Below, piece by piece: positions 24,368 to 35,929 of a DNA stretch of 64,000 nucleotides. The translations under genes were made by a program, and so were the position numbers. Origin of the DNA: Paulownia fortunei (Eukaryota; Streptophyta; Magnoliopsida; Lamiales; Paulowniaceae); NCBI GenBank assembly GCA_019321725.1, contig CM033108.1, forward strand, positions 18,117,799-18,181,798. The letters run 5' to 3'. Below the pieces are notes generated by a model, which worked only from the letters and a program-made list of their open reading frames with translations, did no database searches and had not been told where the DNA came from. How positions within the stretch are numbered: the first letter of the stretch is position 1; each line of letters begins with the position of its first letter.

Positions 24368-25736
24368 TCATGTTCAGCCATTTTGCTAGTGATACATAGA
24401 TAAGAAGAAAGAAGGAAAGAAAGAGGCTGGGTTGAATGTCAACATTATAATCAACACCTGAAAGAGCAAAAGACAATGCTCTTATCTGATCAGAACAGCA
24501 GAGACAAGTTATATGTGCTTATTATTGGAGCAAACATTTAGACGAATGAGCTGAAAATTGTTTGCATACATCGATTCATTTATCGATCTCAGAGTTTGCA
24601 TATTTCCATTCTTTTGTCAATCTGAATCCCATCGCTTTGAATCTTTTATTATTGGGGCAACACCGCAAATCAAAATTAAAGAAAAAATTAAAGGTTTTCT
24701 TCAGTACTCTCAGTTTTTAGGCCTCGAGTTTCAACTGCTAAGCAACTTCTTTCCTTTTTAAAATAGGACATTACTATTCTTCCGTACACAATCAAAGCAA
24801 AGACAATGTTCTCTTTCATAAATATGTAAGTTCAATTGATGGTTTGCAGCCATTTTTCCATTGTTCTATGCAAAGCAAATCAGTTGTTCCGCACAGTCGT
24901 ATAAAATGTTCTCCAATCAAACCCAAGATAATAAAAAACCAAAAAAAGAAAAAAAAAAACAATTTTTTTTTTGTTAAAAGTGCAATATATTACTATAAAA
25001 TAAGGAAATAAAAGTGGCCAGATTTAGAGAGAGCTAATTCTCACATATGTGCTAGCTATAATAGAACCCGAACTGCAATCTAAAACCAAATCAAGCAGGT
25101 TGAAAGAAAGGAGCTTAGTTGGCAGCAAATATGACTTCTGCAGACATGACCAGAGAGTTTCATGATGAAGTTTGTGGTAGAAAAACAATTAATCTCGTTC
25201 CTTCCACATAAGAGATTTTTAAACACAATCTAATACTAGTTTAAGATTATATCCCTGCAAAGCAAATTGCTACACAGATCAGATTTCAGGAGAAATAATT
25301 TTAAAAATTGACAAAAACGTTTTCATAGTAGCTTAATTCTCAAAGATTCAAGCTTGCACTTAAAACTCCAAACAATAATGAATTTTTCAACACAGAATTA
25401 CGAAACTCAATTAGGACTAGTATTCATAGTGGAATTGCTTTCTCCAAATCCCAATTCCATTCAAAACTCAATCTGAAAACATGAAAACAAATTGACTCAA
25501 AATCCATATATAGTATAAAAAATTTCTCATTGATCTTGATAAATTGAAGCAAATCAAGAACAGAATCCAATACAGAGAAAAGGCCCATCCAAAACAATAT
25601 AATAATATTAATCAACAATACTCATTACTGGCAGCTAAAAGAAGAAAATCATCTAAGATCCAAAAGTTTCACCTCCCAATCTTTTCTAACCCAAAAAAAA
25701 AAAAAAAAATACAAAAGGAGAGAGAGCCTGTAAAAC
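24368..25736. other. spacer / 3' flank or intron of the neighbouring minus-strand gene
   Basis: No transposon coding is visible. The region lies downstream of the gene at 25737-26225 on its strand. It holds A-rich runs (24935-24970, 25691-25709) and possible splice acceptors on the minus strand, for example one ending GTCTGCAG near 25144. If the gene is spliced, its later exon(s) would be here; I could not establish one. Confidence 0.4.
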
Positions 25737-26225
25737 TCACAAGCCCATTTCACCAGTAAGGTCAGATCTTCTCCCCCATGGCTGCAAAACAGAATCTTGA
25801 ATTCTAGATGCCAATCCCATTAAATTCTGCCCCTTCTTCTTCTTCTTATTGTTATCAATGTCATTCACTTTCTTCGCAATCCTTTCCTTTTTCCTCTTGG
25901 GCAATTCATCGAACTTGAAGGCATCAAACTCTAGAACCCGCCGTCTTCTTCTTCTTCTGATCGTCACGCGGCGCTGAATGTAAGGCACGCCGACAACTGA
26001 CCCTGCAGTTACTTGGTGGATCGCTTTCACCAGCAGATCTAGGCCGTGGCAACGATGAGATGCCATCGCCAATAAAGAAAATGGGCAAGAATTAGATGAA
26101 TCTTGAGAGGAAGCTAAAGAATGAGCCGCAGTGATTGATGAAGAATATGATGAGGAAGAGGACGATGATGATGGTGATAAAGAAACAGAGCAATCTGCAG
26201 GGGGTTTTCTCCCACGGATCCTCAT
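25737..26225 (-). CDS. small basic, serine-rich protein of unknown function (162 aa)
   Basis: This is the only frame in the window that looks like a host gene. The start at 26225 is chosen because MRIRGRKPP is a typical plant opening; an upstream in-frame ATG at 26243 would add MLLLQP. Features by residue: basic N-terminus 1-7; Ser-rich 13-30 including eight Ser in a row (19-26); a helical segment 62-84 (GLDLLVKAIHQVTAGSVVG then VPYIQRR); seven consecutive Arg at 90-96; acidic/aromatic 99-107 (EFDAFKFDE); Lys-rich patches 110-119 and 127-131; C-terminus RIQDSVLQPWGRRS at 141-154. The two basic clusters could be nuclear-localisation signals (inference). No membrane segment or signal peptide. 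I do not recognise the family. The TGA overlaps a consensus donor (GTGAGT at 25740-25735), so it may be the first exon of a spliced gene. A CT-rich leader lies upstream. Confidence 0.65.
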   Translation of the reverse strand: MRIRGRKPPADCSVSLSPSSSSSSSSYSSSITAAHSLASSQDSSNSCPFSLLAMASHRCHGLDLLVKAIHQVTAGSVVGVPYIQRRVTIRRRRRRRVLEFDAFKFDELPKRKKERIAKKVNDIDNNKKKKKGQNLMGLASRIQDSVLQPWGRRSDLTGEMGL

Positions 26226-26480
26226 GGGCTGGAGAAGTAGCAAAAAAAAAGAAAGATGAAATGGGATTGATTTGCTCTAGAATTGTGAGCTAGATCCTCA
26301 ACGGAGAAAAATTGCTTATTTCTGAGTCATGGTTATACGTATAGAGAGAGAGAGTTGCACACATGTGTATGTATTGGTGGGAGTGTGTGTTTGTTGGGTG
26401 GGGGGGAGAGGAAGGCCCGGAAGGGTGAGTAGCATGGTTGAATGTTGAATCACAATAGGCCTTTCCCATTTTCAAAATTC
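26226..26480 (-). promoter_or_regulatory. leader and core-promoter candidate of the 162-aa gene
   Basis: On the minus strand a CT run (26352-26341) is followed by TATACGTATAACC (26340-26328), then ~100 bp to the start codon. CT-rich patches plus a TATA-like element are common near plant transcription starts. The 61-codon frame here (26475-26290) is low-complexity (Pro/His/Thr-rich) and is read as leader sequence. The exact start site cannot be told. Confidence 0.4.
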
Positions 26481-28289
26481 ATTTTTTCATTTTGTATTAT
26501 TTCAAATTTTAAATTTATATTTGCTTGACCTAGTTTTAATAAAAATGTTCATTTAAATTTTTTATTTTTCATAAAAATTAACATTTCAAACTTATAATTT
26601 CAATTTTTAACCTATAGATAACTTTAATGTGTAAATTGTCAATCATTAATCTCGTAATTCTAATTTAAATTACATTAACAGACCCAGCACTACAAATTGT
26701 ATTTACTTAATATATTATTATTTTTTAACTATATCATTATAATGAGATCCATTACTTGCAAATCTTATAAATAAAATATTATATTCAAATTAAATATTCA
26801 AAATGGGCACACACACTATTAATCTCATCTAATAATATATAATTATTTTCAAACTACAATTCCAATGGGATCCAATATTTTTTAAATTATCATATTCAAA
26901 TTAAATATTCAAAATGGATGGCACTTCTACCAACTTTATGAATTATTATATACACAAATTTCTAAAAATAATACTGTAAAATATACAAATAAATATAATT
27001 TTATTTTTATCATGTACTTTCATGTTTAAAATTCTTTTAAAACTATTCAACCAAATATATTCTCATTTTCAAACCCATTAATTTATTCATCAAAATATAA
27101 TTTCACTTCTCAATCGAAAACTAAAATAAAATCAAATTCTCAATAGAAAAGTTGAAAATGAGAATTCACCCTAAAAACACAATCCTACGAGGCCATAATC
27201 TCTACTTATCAATTATGCTTGATGCTTCCATCTCATTATAATGACTTAAGAGTGAGAGGTTCGTTATACTAAAGTTCACATAATTTTAAATCACATAATA
27301 AAAATATGATAGATCACACTTTAAAGAATGATAAAACTTTTTACTCTTTAATTTTATTTTATGAGTAAATTCTTTGGAAAGTTATTGGTGCTGATAGGTG
27401 AAAATAACATTTAAAATGTAAAAAAAAATAAAAATAATAAGACATAACAAAGCAATATATAGACGACAATGACAATTTATGAGAGATTGAGTTTGTGAGA
27501 AAAGAAATGGTAGAACATAAAAAGTTTGCAGAAACGCAAAATTTATAAATTGTAAACATTGACTCTGACCATTAGAAATTTTCCTGATGTAATCTTAATC
27601 TTTTCTTTTTCAATAAAATTAAACATTTTTAAGACTCAATAGAAAGTAAAAATAAGTACCTCATTTAACCATCTTCAAGGCTTATGCAAAAAAGAGTGAT
27701 AATTTTTAACTTAATCTTCTTGTGTCAAATAACATCAAACTATTATTTTGGATGTGAAAGTTACTTATTTGATATATATTAAAGTAATTATTTTAATTCT
27801 AATTTTTTAGTTGATACTCTAAGACACTCCCACTCTCAAGAACTTTGACATTGCGACGCTTTCGTATTCCTGCACTTTATGTGACTTAGGTTGAACTTTG
27901 AAAGATTAGGAATTAAGGTTTCAAATATCAAATAAAAAAATTATTAAATTGATTTGGATAATTTTGAGTTACTATGAATTTTAAATTCTTTTAACATATT
28001 TTATACTATTTTTTTAATTATTATGGTGGGTTTCAAAACTACCTATTAATAGAGTTGGTTGAAATTTTTTGCATTAAATTTTTTCTTCAAATCAAAATCC
28101 TTGTATCCAAATGCAACATAAATTTGATAGAAAACTAATGTTAGTAAGTGTTTTTACTTGTCTTCACACAAGGAGGTTGTGAGTTCCAATCACTTTGTGA
28201 TAATAATACGATGAATTCTAGATATAGAAATGCCTTTTCAATGAAGAACTAAAGCTACTAGAATGCGGCTATCACTTTATGAAAGTCCA
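26481..28289. other. AT-rich intergenic DNA with a ~111-bp tandem duplication
   Basis: Two adjacent diverged copies lie at about 26715-26830 and 26831-26940; both hold ATATTCAAATTAAATATTC (26781 and 26892), 111 bp apart. The rest is AT-rich with no gene. A 66-codon antisense frame at 27359-27559 has no motif. Confidence 0.5.
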
Positions 28290-28640
28290 AGAGAACCTTA
28301 AAGACTTGATCATGTCCCTACTAGTAACTAGTAAAGCCTCCCATATTACCATGGATGCATTAACTAACTTAATGAACCCAATAATAATATAAGTACAATA
28401 GTCTAAAAGGCCCGGTACAAAGGGTCCAAGTCCAAGGATTTAAAAGGGTAATTCAGTACATGTATCCTATCACACGTGAACATAACCTCCATATGAGCAC
28501 TTATAAATACCACCTACCTATTCATTTTGAGGTATGTTGAATTCATTTAGCATTTAGTGCTTTTAGTTCTATATCAATATTTCCTCTGACTTGACCATTA
28601 GAGGATTCTCATTAGAAGCAAGTTAAGAACCAAGTATCTC
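28290..28640 (+). repeat. LTR-like fragment of a Tat-type gypsy element
   Basis: TATAAATA at 28502-28509 is followed by CCACCTACCTATTCATTTTG and, around 28587-28620, CTGACTTGACCATTAGAGG. This succession (TATA, short conserved R region, 'ctgacttgagcgtcgga'-like U5) is familiar from Tat-lineage gypsy LTRs. The 5' limit is unclear and no partner LTR was found. It could be the 5' LTR of the G4 element whose pol appears at 48548, but that is only a guess. Confidence 0.45.
28502..28509 (+). promoter_or_regulatory. TATA box of the gypsy-like LTR
   Basis: TATAAATA within the LTR-like fragment, about 85 bp before the U5-like phrase. Confidence 0.5.
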
Positions 28641-29039
28641 TTCCTAATAACAACACAAGGCGGAGGCTAGGAAAAGCAAAAAGTCCCAAACAATGCGATG
28701 CACAATACCACTCAACATGAGAGGCTATTTGAAGGAGTACATGCCCCTCACGGTAGTACTCCCAAAGCAAATTCCCCCGCAACCTTAGTCTTTTAGATGA
28801 CAAAAAAAGCTTAAATGGTTGTCATAAGGGATACCTGCACCTAAAAAAGGACGTTGTTGCAATAAGCAGCCAAGTATTAACTTTCGAACGAGCATTTATT
28901 GGGAAAACAAAGTAGATATAGGAAGACCTCCTGAGGAGGATCTGAGTAAAGATGAAAGCAATAGCGAAACCTGACCAAGTGTTCCTCTAGCGAGATAGAG
29001 TCTTCTCTAGGAGTTCCCTATGTCAATATAGCGATTGAC

Positions 29040-29440
29040 ATCATCCCTAAGAGCATGGGCTCAACAACGCCCTCATCATACATCGCAACAAGGGCCTTCC
29101 TGTGGGTACTACCCTATATGTGATGATGAGCACCTCCTACTACAGCACACCCCTCCACTATAGTAATAACAATCTTTCCCTAGAGTATTACTCTCTAGTA
29201 TATGATGATGAGTGCCTTCCTTGGGAGCACACCACTATAGTGTGGTAACTAGTGTCTCACCATAGAGATCACTCCAATATGGACACAAGAGTTTCCTTTC
29301 CAGTACAATGACAAGCACCTTCCTTGGACCACTCTCTAATACGGAAGCAAGGCCTCATTTCAAAGTACACTTTTTCAGAGTAGAAGTAAGCATTTTTCTT
29401 AGAACAACCCTCTTGTAAGTAGCAAAGAATGTATTGATCG
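29040..29440. repeat. degenerate minisatellite, irregular 33-42 bp units
   Basis: Successive units share the pattern CTCTAATATGG-N-CAAG-N-CCTTCCTTGG-A-CAC. Clear members begin near 29192, 29234, 29273, 29306, 29337 and 29371. Units vary in length and sequence, so the array is old. Antisense frames at 28612-28803 and 29269-29466 are by-products of the repeats. Confidence 0.5.
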
Positions 29441-29602
29441 CCATGAAATGAAGACACCTTCCTCATTTCTAAAAATAATTGAGTAGAGACAAGAAGGCTT
29501 CGTGAGTAGGATAGTCAACTAGAAGGAAAAAGGTATAAGCAAAGCTTCTCCCACCTAATCTTCTGCATAAAAATTATCACTGGATCTTTTGAGAGAGCAG
29601 AG

Positions 29603-31212
29603 TGCTATAATTTTAAGGTTGCAAAGCCAAGTGCAGGTTGTAGTAAGTAATAAATTTCTCATGAGTCCGAGGTCGATTCACAGGAAAGTTGTTTGAAGAA
29701 TTCAAGTTTATATTTCTAAAAAGATGGAGTTTATGTGAATCAAAATATATGAACAATTAATGTATGATGTAACTAAAGAAAAATCAGAGTAATAAAAGTA
29801 CTGAGGATTAGGGATCCACTCTTAAGTTTTGGATAGAGAAATGATTATTTATTCTTTTTACCTCTATTAATTACCACAATTGGAATCCATACATAATGAA
29901 AGTTCTAATGGGAAGATATTATCAAGTAACTCATGCAATAACGTAATCATGATATTGTCTTACTATTGCAAATTATCTCTTAATACCAACACTTATTTAT
30001 GGAATCAAACATTTATGTACACCTTCGTCAACAATAAATCAAGGTTTCATACTAGCAGTCGGTGGGGTAAAACCGTACAATAAGCTAAATAAACCCAAGT
30101 ATTTGTTGTGCCATTGGAAATACATAAATCAAGAATCACCAGAAAACAAGTAGGATTTATATCAAAAATAAAAATAATAATACAACATACTTAAATAATT
30201 TCTACCCTTATAACCATTTCTCTTCCTCCATCAAGACATTCACCCTTTTTCCTCAATAAAATAAAATTTAGAAAGACATAATAAAAGTAACAAAGACTAA
30301 AAATATAAGAGAAACTAGAGAATGTATTTCTATTACTACTAGAAAACTTATAATACTTGAAAACATACAAACTAGATAACTTAGCCTAAAAAAACCCTCT
30401 ACCCCCTCCTCTTACAAGCTTAATACATAGCCTATTTATAGTACTTGGATTAGGCTAGAGGCAAACAAATAATGGAGGGGTTAATCAAGTGGTATGCTAG
30501 TTGCCAAGAGTTGGTAAGTTGTTACACAAATTTCTCACCTACTGAATTGAATTATATTTTTTGATCAGATACATCCAGATTTTGAAGATATATTAAGAAT
30601 AAAAATTGTAGATCTTTCAGCGTTGATATATTTTCATATATCTTTTGTCAAATTTGGAGGTCGGATGAAGGAGATATAGTCAAATTACAGAGTCATATCC
30701 AAGAGTCACCCTTTAACATCAGCAGCAACTTACAACCTATGGTTTTACTATTTTGACACATTTTCATACCATCTTGTCTTCAGCAAACTTGTTTATTTAC
30801 CTCTTGGGTATAACATATCCTAATTTTAGCCAAAAATAAATTTGGGCTCAAGTTATATAACCAAATTGGTGAAATAAGTCAATACTGGGCTGAACTCTGA
30901 TCCGAATTTTGGTGATCCATTTTGTGCAACTACTTAGACGAATTTTCTGCTATCATCAAAATTGAGTTAGGATGAGCTTCTAATATAAAAGTTGTACCTC
31001 TATCTCTTGGTTTTCAAATGAAATAAGCTTCAGGTTCATAGGGCTTTTGATCATGAAGTTATGCTCAAATTACAAAAACTGTGCAAGTCTAGAAGCATGG
31101 TTCCATTTATTCCCTAACACAAAATATTAATAAAACAATAATATTAACAAGAATAAAGCAAGAAAAGTATAAAGGATTTGATACAAAAATATATCAAAAT
31201 ATGCACTTATCA
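29603..31212 (+). repeat. solo LTR of family R (1610 bp) with perfect 5-bp target duplication
   Basis: It starts TGCTATAATTTTAAGG and ends ATGCACTTATCA. The five bases before (29598-29602) and after (31213-31217) are both CAGAG. The same sequence recurs as the two LTRs of the element at 54829-60792. Orientation is set by alignment to those LTRs. It contains one copy of the ~177-bp monomer (about 29979-30150) that is tandemly repeated in the other copies. No gene inside; the 67-codon frame at 29880-30083 lies in the monomer region. Confidence 0.8.
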
Positions 31213-31319
31213 CAGAGCATCTAACCTTGAGAGTATGATAAAATGGAAGTGACTCCTAGCATGAGTAAAAATAGTTGTTGATCAATACAACCTAGAGATA
31301 AAAAATGAAGAGGGGACTT

Positions 31320-31740
31320 AATCGACCCTACGCCTCGACTAGTAGACTCAGCGGCTTCATTCCTCAATTGACTCTATACGTTAACTAGCCTAGTGCATAA
31401 CCAAAAACCTCAGTAGATCCGCACCTTGATCGGTGACCTCGACGGCTCCATGCTTCGACCGACGACTTTAACTACTCCATACCTCGACCAACCTAACGCC
31501 TTGATCGACAACCCCAACAACATTATGCCTCAATTAGCAGACTTAGCAGCTCTATGCTAGACTTGCTCTATGCCTCACTCAGCCTCATCAACCCAGCTAC
31601 AATGGCCTTGTGCCTCGACTTGTTCTACATAACTAGCATTCTCGTACTACACATTGACTGACTCCATACTTCAACAAATGACGTCATCTAGTTCTACACC
31701 TCTACTCGAGGCAGCAGGCAGCTCCATGCCTTGATTCCCT
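31320..31740. repeat. degenerate minisatellite, ~30-bp unit
   Basis: Repeated variants of CTTGATCGGTGACCTCGACGG followed by CTCCATGC occur from about 31326. The clearest members are near 31424, 31453 and 31497, fading to 31740. GC content is well above the surroundings. This array and the one at 29040-29440 are now separated by the solo LTR. Confidence 0.55.
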
Positions 31741-31771
31741 TTATAGCTAATGGGAAGTAAGTGTAGACATT

Positions 31772-33112
31772 TGTTGGGTTCACAAAATCGCGCAATACTT
31801 AGCGCAGCAGAATTTAAAATTTTATAATAAAAACATGCATAACATGTAATATATTATATCTTGGATTCGATGCAATTGATCAGTTATGTTATTTTGATAC
31901 CCTATTAATAAAAACAATACATGAATATTAATTAGAGTTGTACCTAAAGTGCTCCTACAGATGATGATAACTAAATAGATTCAAATTGATATTGCACTAT
32001 GAACTTTCGTAGTTATTTAATTCCAAACCCTTTGGAATATTTTTTCTAGAATCCCAATTGTTATTCCTCTACGTGCATTCACACCCCTAGTGCCCATTCA
32101 CAAACTTTCATATGCTAGTAGGATATGAATCAATAGTTCAATCCTAAGAGGTGTATAAAAATATGGAACAAGAACAATCTAATTGGTTTTGGGTTTTTTT
32201 AATTCATTCTTAATTTAACTTATAAAGAAAGAATTCAATCAAAAGATAATATTAGAACTAGGTTTGGTGGCTAATGGAAGAAGAAAGATAGAGGATTTTT
32301 ATCGAACAAAAATCAACTAGGATAGATGAGAGAGGTGCTGGAATTTTTAGCCATTGAAGAAAAATACTCTAATTTTTGCCCACCCCCTTGGGGGTGTTGT
32401 GTATAGCACTCCTCCAAAGTATGTAGAAGACTAAAACCGTAATTTTATTAGGAATTAAATTTTCATTTAATTCCTAATGATATTCCTACAAGCCCATATC
32501 CAATGGACATTAACCCAATCAATTAAGCGCTTGCAATTTAATTGATCCGACCAATTAAATTATTTCATTCCATTAATTAAAAGACTCAATATAATTAATT
32601 GAGCCATCAATTAATTATTTGTTCTAAGTTGGCTACCTATGACAATTATGCCAATTAATTAGGTAAATTAATTCAATACTCAAATTAATTAAGTTCTATT
32701 TAATTAATCATATTAATTAAATTTAATCCAACTTTTGAATTATTTCTTAGGCAAGCAATGGACTTATGCAATTTAGTATGACCCTTTAGGTTCAACCATA
32801 AGCTAGTAGGAGGCTCACAAATCTTGTAACTTAATTGAATAATTAAATAATTAATTATTTTGATTAATTAATTCATCATCTTAAAATTAACCCCTTTAAT
32901 TACAAAAATATCACCAATCATGGGTAATGTCTAGCAACAATTCATGAAAAACTAGATATAGGTAATGAAGGTGAACCTTTTCAATTATAAATACCGTGCA
33001 ATTATAGTCCTTCCATCTACTAATCTGCTGGTTGAGCTTAGGGCACAGATTGTTAATCAAAACCCTATTAATTCAATATCTATGTATCCATTTCTAGTAA
33101 CTTGATTTTTTA
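31772..33112 (-). repeat. truncated copia LTR (E1/E2-related)
   Basis: It begins TGTTGGGTTCAC like the E1 LTR and stays recognisable through CTTCCATCTACTAATCTGC and AAAACCCTATTAATTCAAT to about 33112, which corresponds to the E1 LTR near 5575. The outer (5') part is missing. No primer-site or purine-tract sequence adjoins, so it is a truncated solo or 3' LTR. It is more diverged from E1 and E2 than they are from each other. Confidence 0.75.
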
Positions 33113-33236
33113 TTTTTATTTATTTATTTATTTTAAAATAATGATATTGGATGGTTCTTCAACTCCTCTTCAGGTAACTCAAACCTATTACCAACTAGGT
33201 TATAGGTGTAATGTACTTACCAACAGACTACCTTGT
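33113..33236. other. short spacer with TTTA microsatellite
   Basis: A (TTTA)n-like tract lies at about 33113-33136, then unassigned sequence up to the left target duplication (CTTGT) of G3. Confidence 0.5.
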
Positions 33237-34151
33237 TGTAGACAAATCAAATTTATGGCAAATTAAATGATGATACATTTAAAATAATATATTAAATATC
33301 AAATCTGTATTTTCTATTTATATTTAGGGAATTAATCGAATTTAATTCATAAAGTAAATAGTAAATTAATTAATATTTTAACATATATTTTCAGCCAATT
33401 AAATGTTGTTAAGTGTCAAATCTCAATTCTTGGCAATCAAGATTGTATCTTACATATTATGGAAGTAAATACTAATGTTTGATAATTTAAATCACATCTT
33501 GTGATTAATATAGTAAATATCAATCAAATCATGAATGACCAATCAAATCACATTACTTCATCAAATAATTATGGCAAGAGCTCTTATCCTACAAGTATAA
33601 ATAAATGTCATCTTCAAGAAGTTAAAAACACAAGTTGTGAAGAAAAAAATTTAAGCAAGAAAGATGTTAGAAGAAATTCTATCAACTCAAGTCTATCAAG
33701 TTCAAGGAGATGCACAATGTTCAACGCGAAAGTCAAGGCGTTCATCGTAGAGTCTACTCAAGTAATAACATTTAATTCGAGATTAAGTTGTTAAACCATC
33801 GAATTAACATTATTAGAAATCCAATCCATCTTGGAGGAGATCAAATGGTTAATTTGATCAAGAAGTTACCAAATCCACCAAGTCAACGTTCTAGAAGTTG
33901 TAACATTTAATTTGAAATCAAGGTGTCAAATCCTTGAATTAATATTATTAAAGGACGAAATCAAATTTTGGAGGAGATCAAATCAGCGATTCCACATCCA
34001 AAATTTAAAATCCAAAAAATATTTTTCTTAAAGAGAAGAATGAGAGAAATTAATTAGAGATTATAACATTTTAATTCTTTTGATATATTAAAATCTAATT
34101 TGTACTATTTTTCTTGTTTGTTATTTTACAGACAATGAAATTTGTGTTACA
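33237..34151 (+). repeat. G3 5' LTR
   Basis: TGTAGACAAATC...TTTGTGTTACA, with a TATA box TATAAATAAA at 33596-33605. It is collinear with 44629-45552. The 97-codon frame at 33501-33794 lies within it and is not a gene. Confidence 0.9.
33596..33605 (+). promoter_or_regulatory. G3 LTR TATA box
   Basis: TATAAATAAA, conserved as TATAAATA at 44989-44996 in the 3' LTR, in the middle of the LTR as expected for the U3/R boundary. Confidence 0.65.
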
Positions 34152-34222
34152 AACTTCTAGCATGCTTAGTTGGACTATCTCTGCCTCTCATCTCTTCTCT
34201 TCACCAAAAGTTTTGAAGTACC

Positions 34223-35900
34223 ATGATGGCTACTCGCAAGATCGCAGTAGTGAAGATTGCTACTTCAAATTCTTCAAATATTATAAACGAAAGTGTTGGT
34301 GTTGTCACAAGGAGTGTGTCCAAGAAGTTGCAAGAATCTTCTAAGATGACTCATTTGCTCGAAATTGCTGAGAATGACTTACCATGTCTTGCCAACACCA
34401 ATAAAGACAATGAGGACTTGAAGGATGAATCTGCATTATCCACTCCTCGCTCAGCATCAAGTTACTCATTTGTTTTGAACATGAAGCCCATCATGGTGAC
34501 AAATGCTACAACTCTGGAATAGTAAATTACAAGTTTAACAAAGGCCATTAAGAAACTCACGAAGCATGTTCAAGAACAAGACTCTCAAATTACAAAGCTG
34601 ATGAACAAAATGAACAATGTTGATACTAGTCGCATTATGGGAAAACAAGTTGAAGCTCATGAGGAAGCTGAGATGTCCATGAAGCAACAACCAAGTGAAA
34701 GAGAGAAGTCTTTTAAAGAGTTACAAGTTTCATCTGATGGGTTGATTTCTACTGACCAACTAAAGAAATTTATCATGAGAACTATCAAAGACAAGTTCAA
34801 TGGAAGTTCTAAATAATCTTTAACTTATGCGCAGCCATACACCCAAAGGATTAACAATTTAAGGATGCTAGTTAGCTATCAACCCCCAACATTTCAACAA
34901 TTCAATGGAAAAGGCAACCCAAAGCAACACGTGACTTATTTTATTGAGATGTGTAATAATGCTGGAACATATGGAGACTACCTGGTTAAATGATTTGTCC
35001 GTTCACTAAAAGAAAATGCATTTGATTGGTATATTGATTTGGAGGTGAACTCAATACATAGTTGGGAGCAATTGGAACAAGAGTTTCTTAATCGATTCTG
35101 TAGTTCCCGACAAACAGTTAGCATGATTGAACTCATAAATTCACACCAAAGGAAATAAGAGCCTATCATTAACTATATTAATCATTGGAGAAATCTAAGC
35201 ATTAATTGTAAAGATAGATTATTGGAGGCTTCAACTATCGAGATGTGCATCTAAAGAATAAATTGGGGTTTTCGATACATCCTTGAAGGAATCCAATCTA
35301 AGACATCTGAAGAATTGGCTACTCAGGCCCATGATATGAAGTTGAGTATGACTGCAAGTGGAGTTGAAGGGCTACCCATCCAATAACCTCACAAGTTTAA
35401 AGAAAGGCAAGAAGCCAAAAAAGAGGGCAAGTTTTTTTCTAAAGCTCCAAACCAAGAATTCATGATGGTCAATACAATGCCTATCAAATTAAGAAGAAAT
35501 GTAAATGATAAAAGTGGCAAAAAGAAAGACATCTCTCAAGAAAGGAGGCAAAGAAACTTGACTTTAAAAGAGATGCAAGTAAAGTAATACCCCTTCCTTG
35601 ATTCTGATGTCTCTAGAATATTCGATGACTTGTTTAATGCGAACCTCATTGAATTACCTAAAATGAAGCAACTTAAAGAGGCTGCGTGAACCAATGATCC
35701 AAAATGCTACAAATACCATTGTTTGGTGGGGCATCTAATTCATGATTGTTTCATATTTAAAGACAAAGTTATGCAGTTGGCTCATCAAGGAAAGATCACA
35801 TTTGAGAAAGATAATATGGCTGCTAATCTTATCACCATTGCATTTGGATATTTTGATGTCAAAATGGAGAATGTTCCTGGGTAGAATGGTGGTTGAAGAC
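34223..35900 (+). pseudogene. G3 gag, broken
   Basis: A single frame can be followed from ATG 34223 (MMATRKIAVVKIATSN) through several stops. An N-terminal low-complexity and coiled region (34530-34816) is followed by a retrotransposon-gag core: YQPPTFQQFNGKGNPKQHV, AFDWYIDLEVNSIHSWEQLE and LEQEFLNRFCSS (34870-35105). A basic C-terminal part (35400-35560) leads to a degraded Cys/His motif (YKYHCLVGHLIHDC) near 35710-35755. At least seven in-frame stops. Gag would form the particle and select element RNA. Confidence 0.8.
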
Positions 35901-35929
35901 TTGATCATGGTGATGATGTTTTATGTAAC

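Noticed and set aside
26290..26475. 61-codon antisense frame upstream of the 162-aa gene
   Set aside because: Pro/His/Thr low complexity over a CT-rich leader and TATA-like sequence; no sign of selection for coding.
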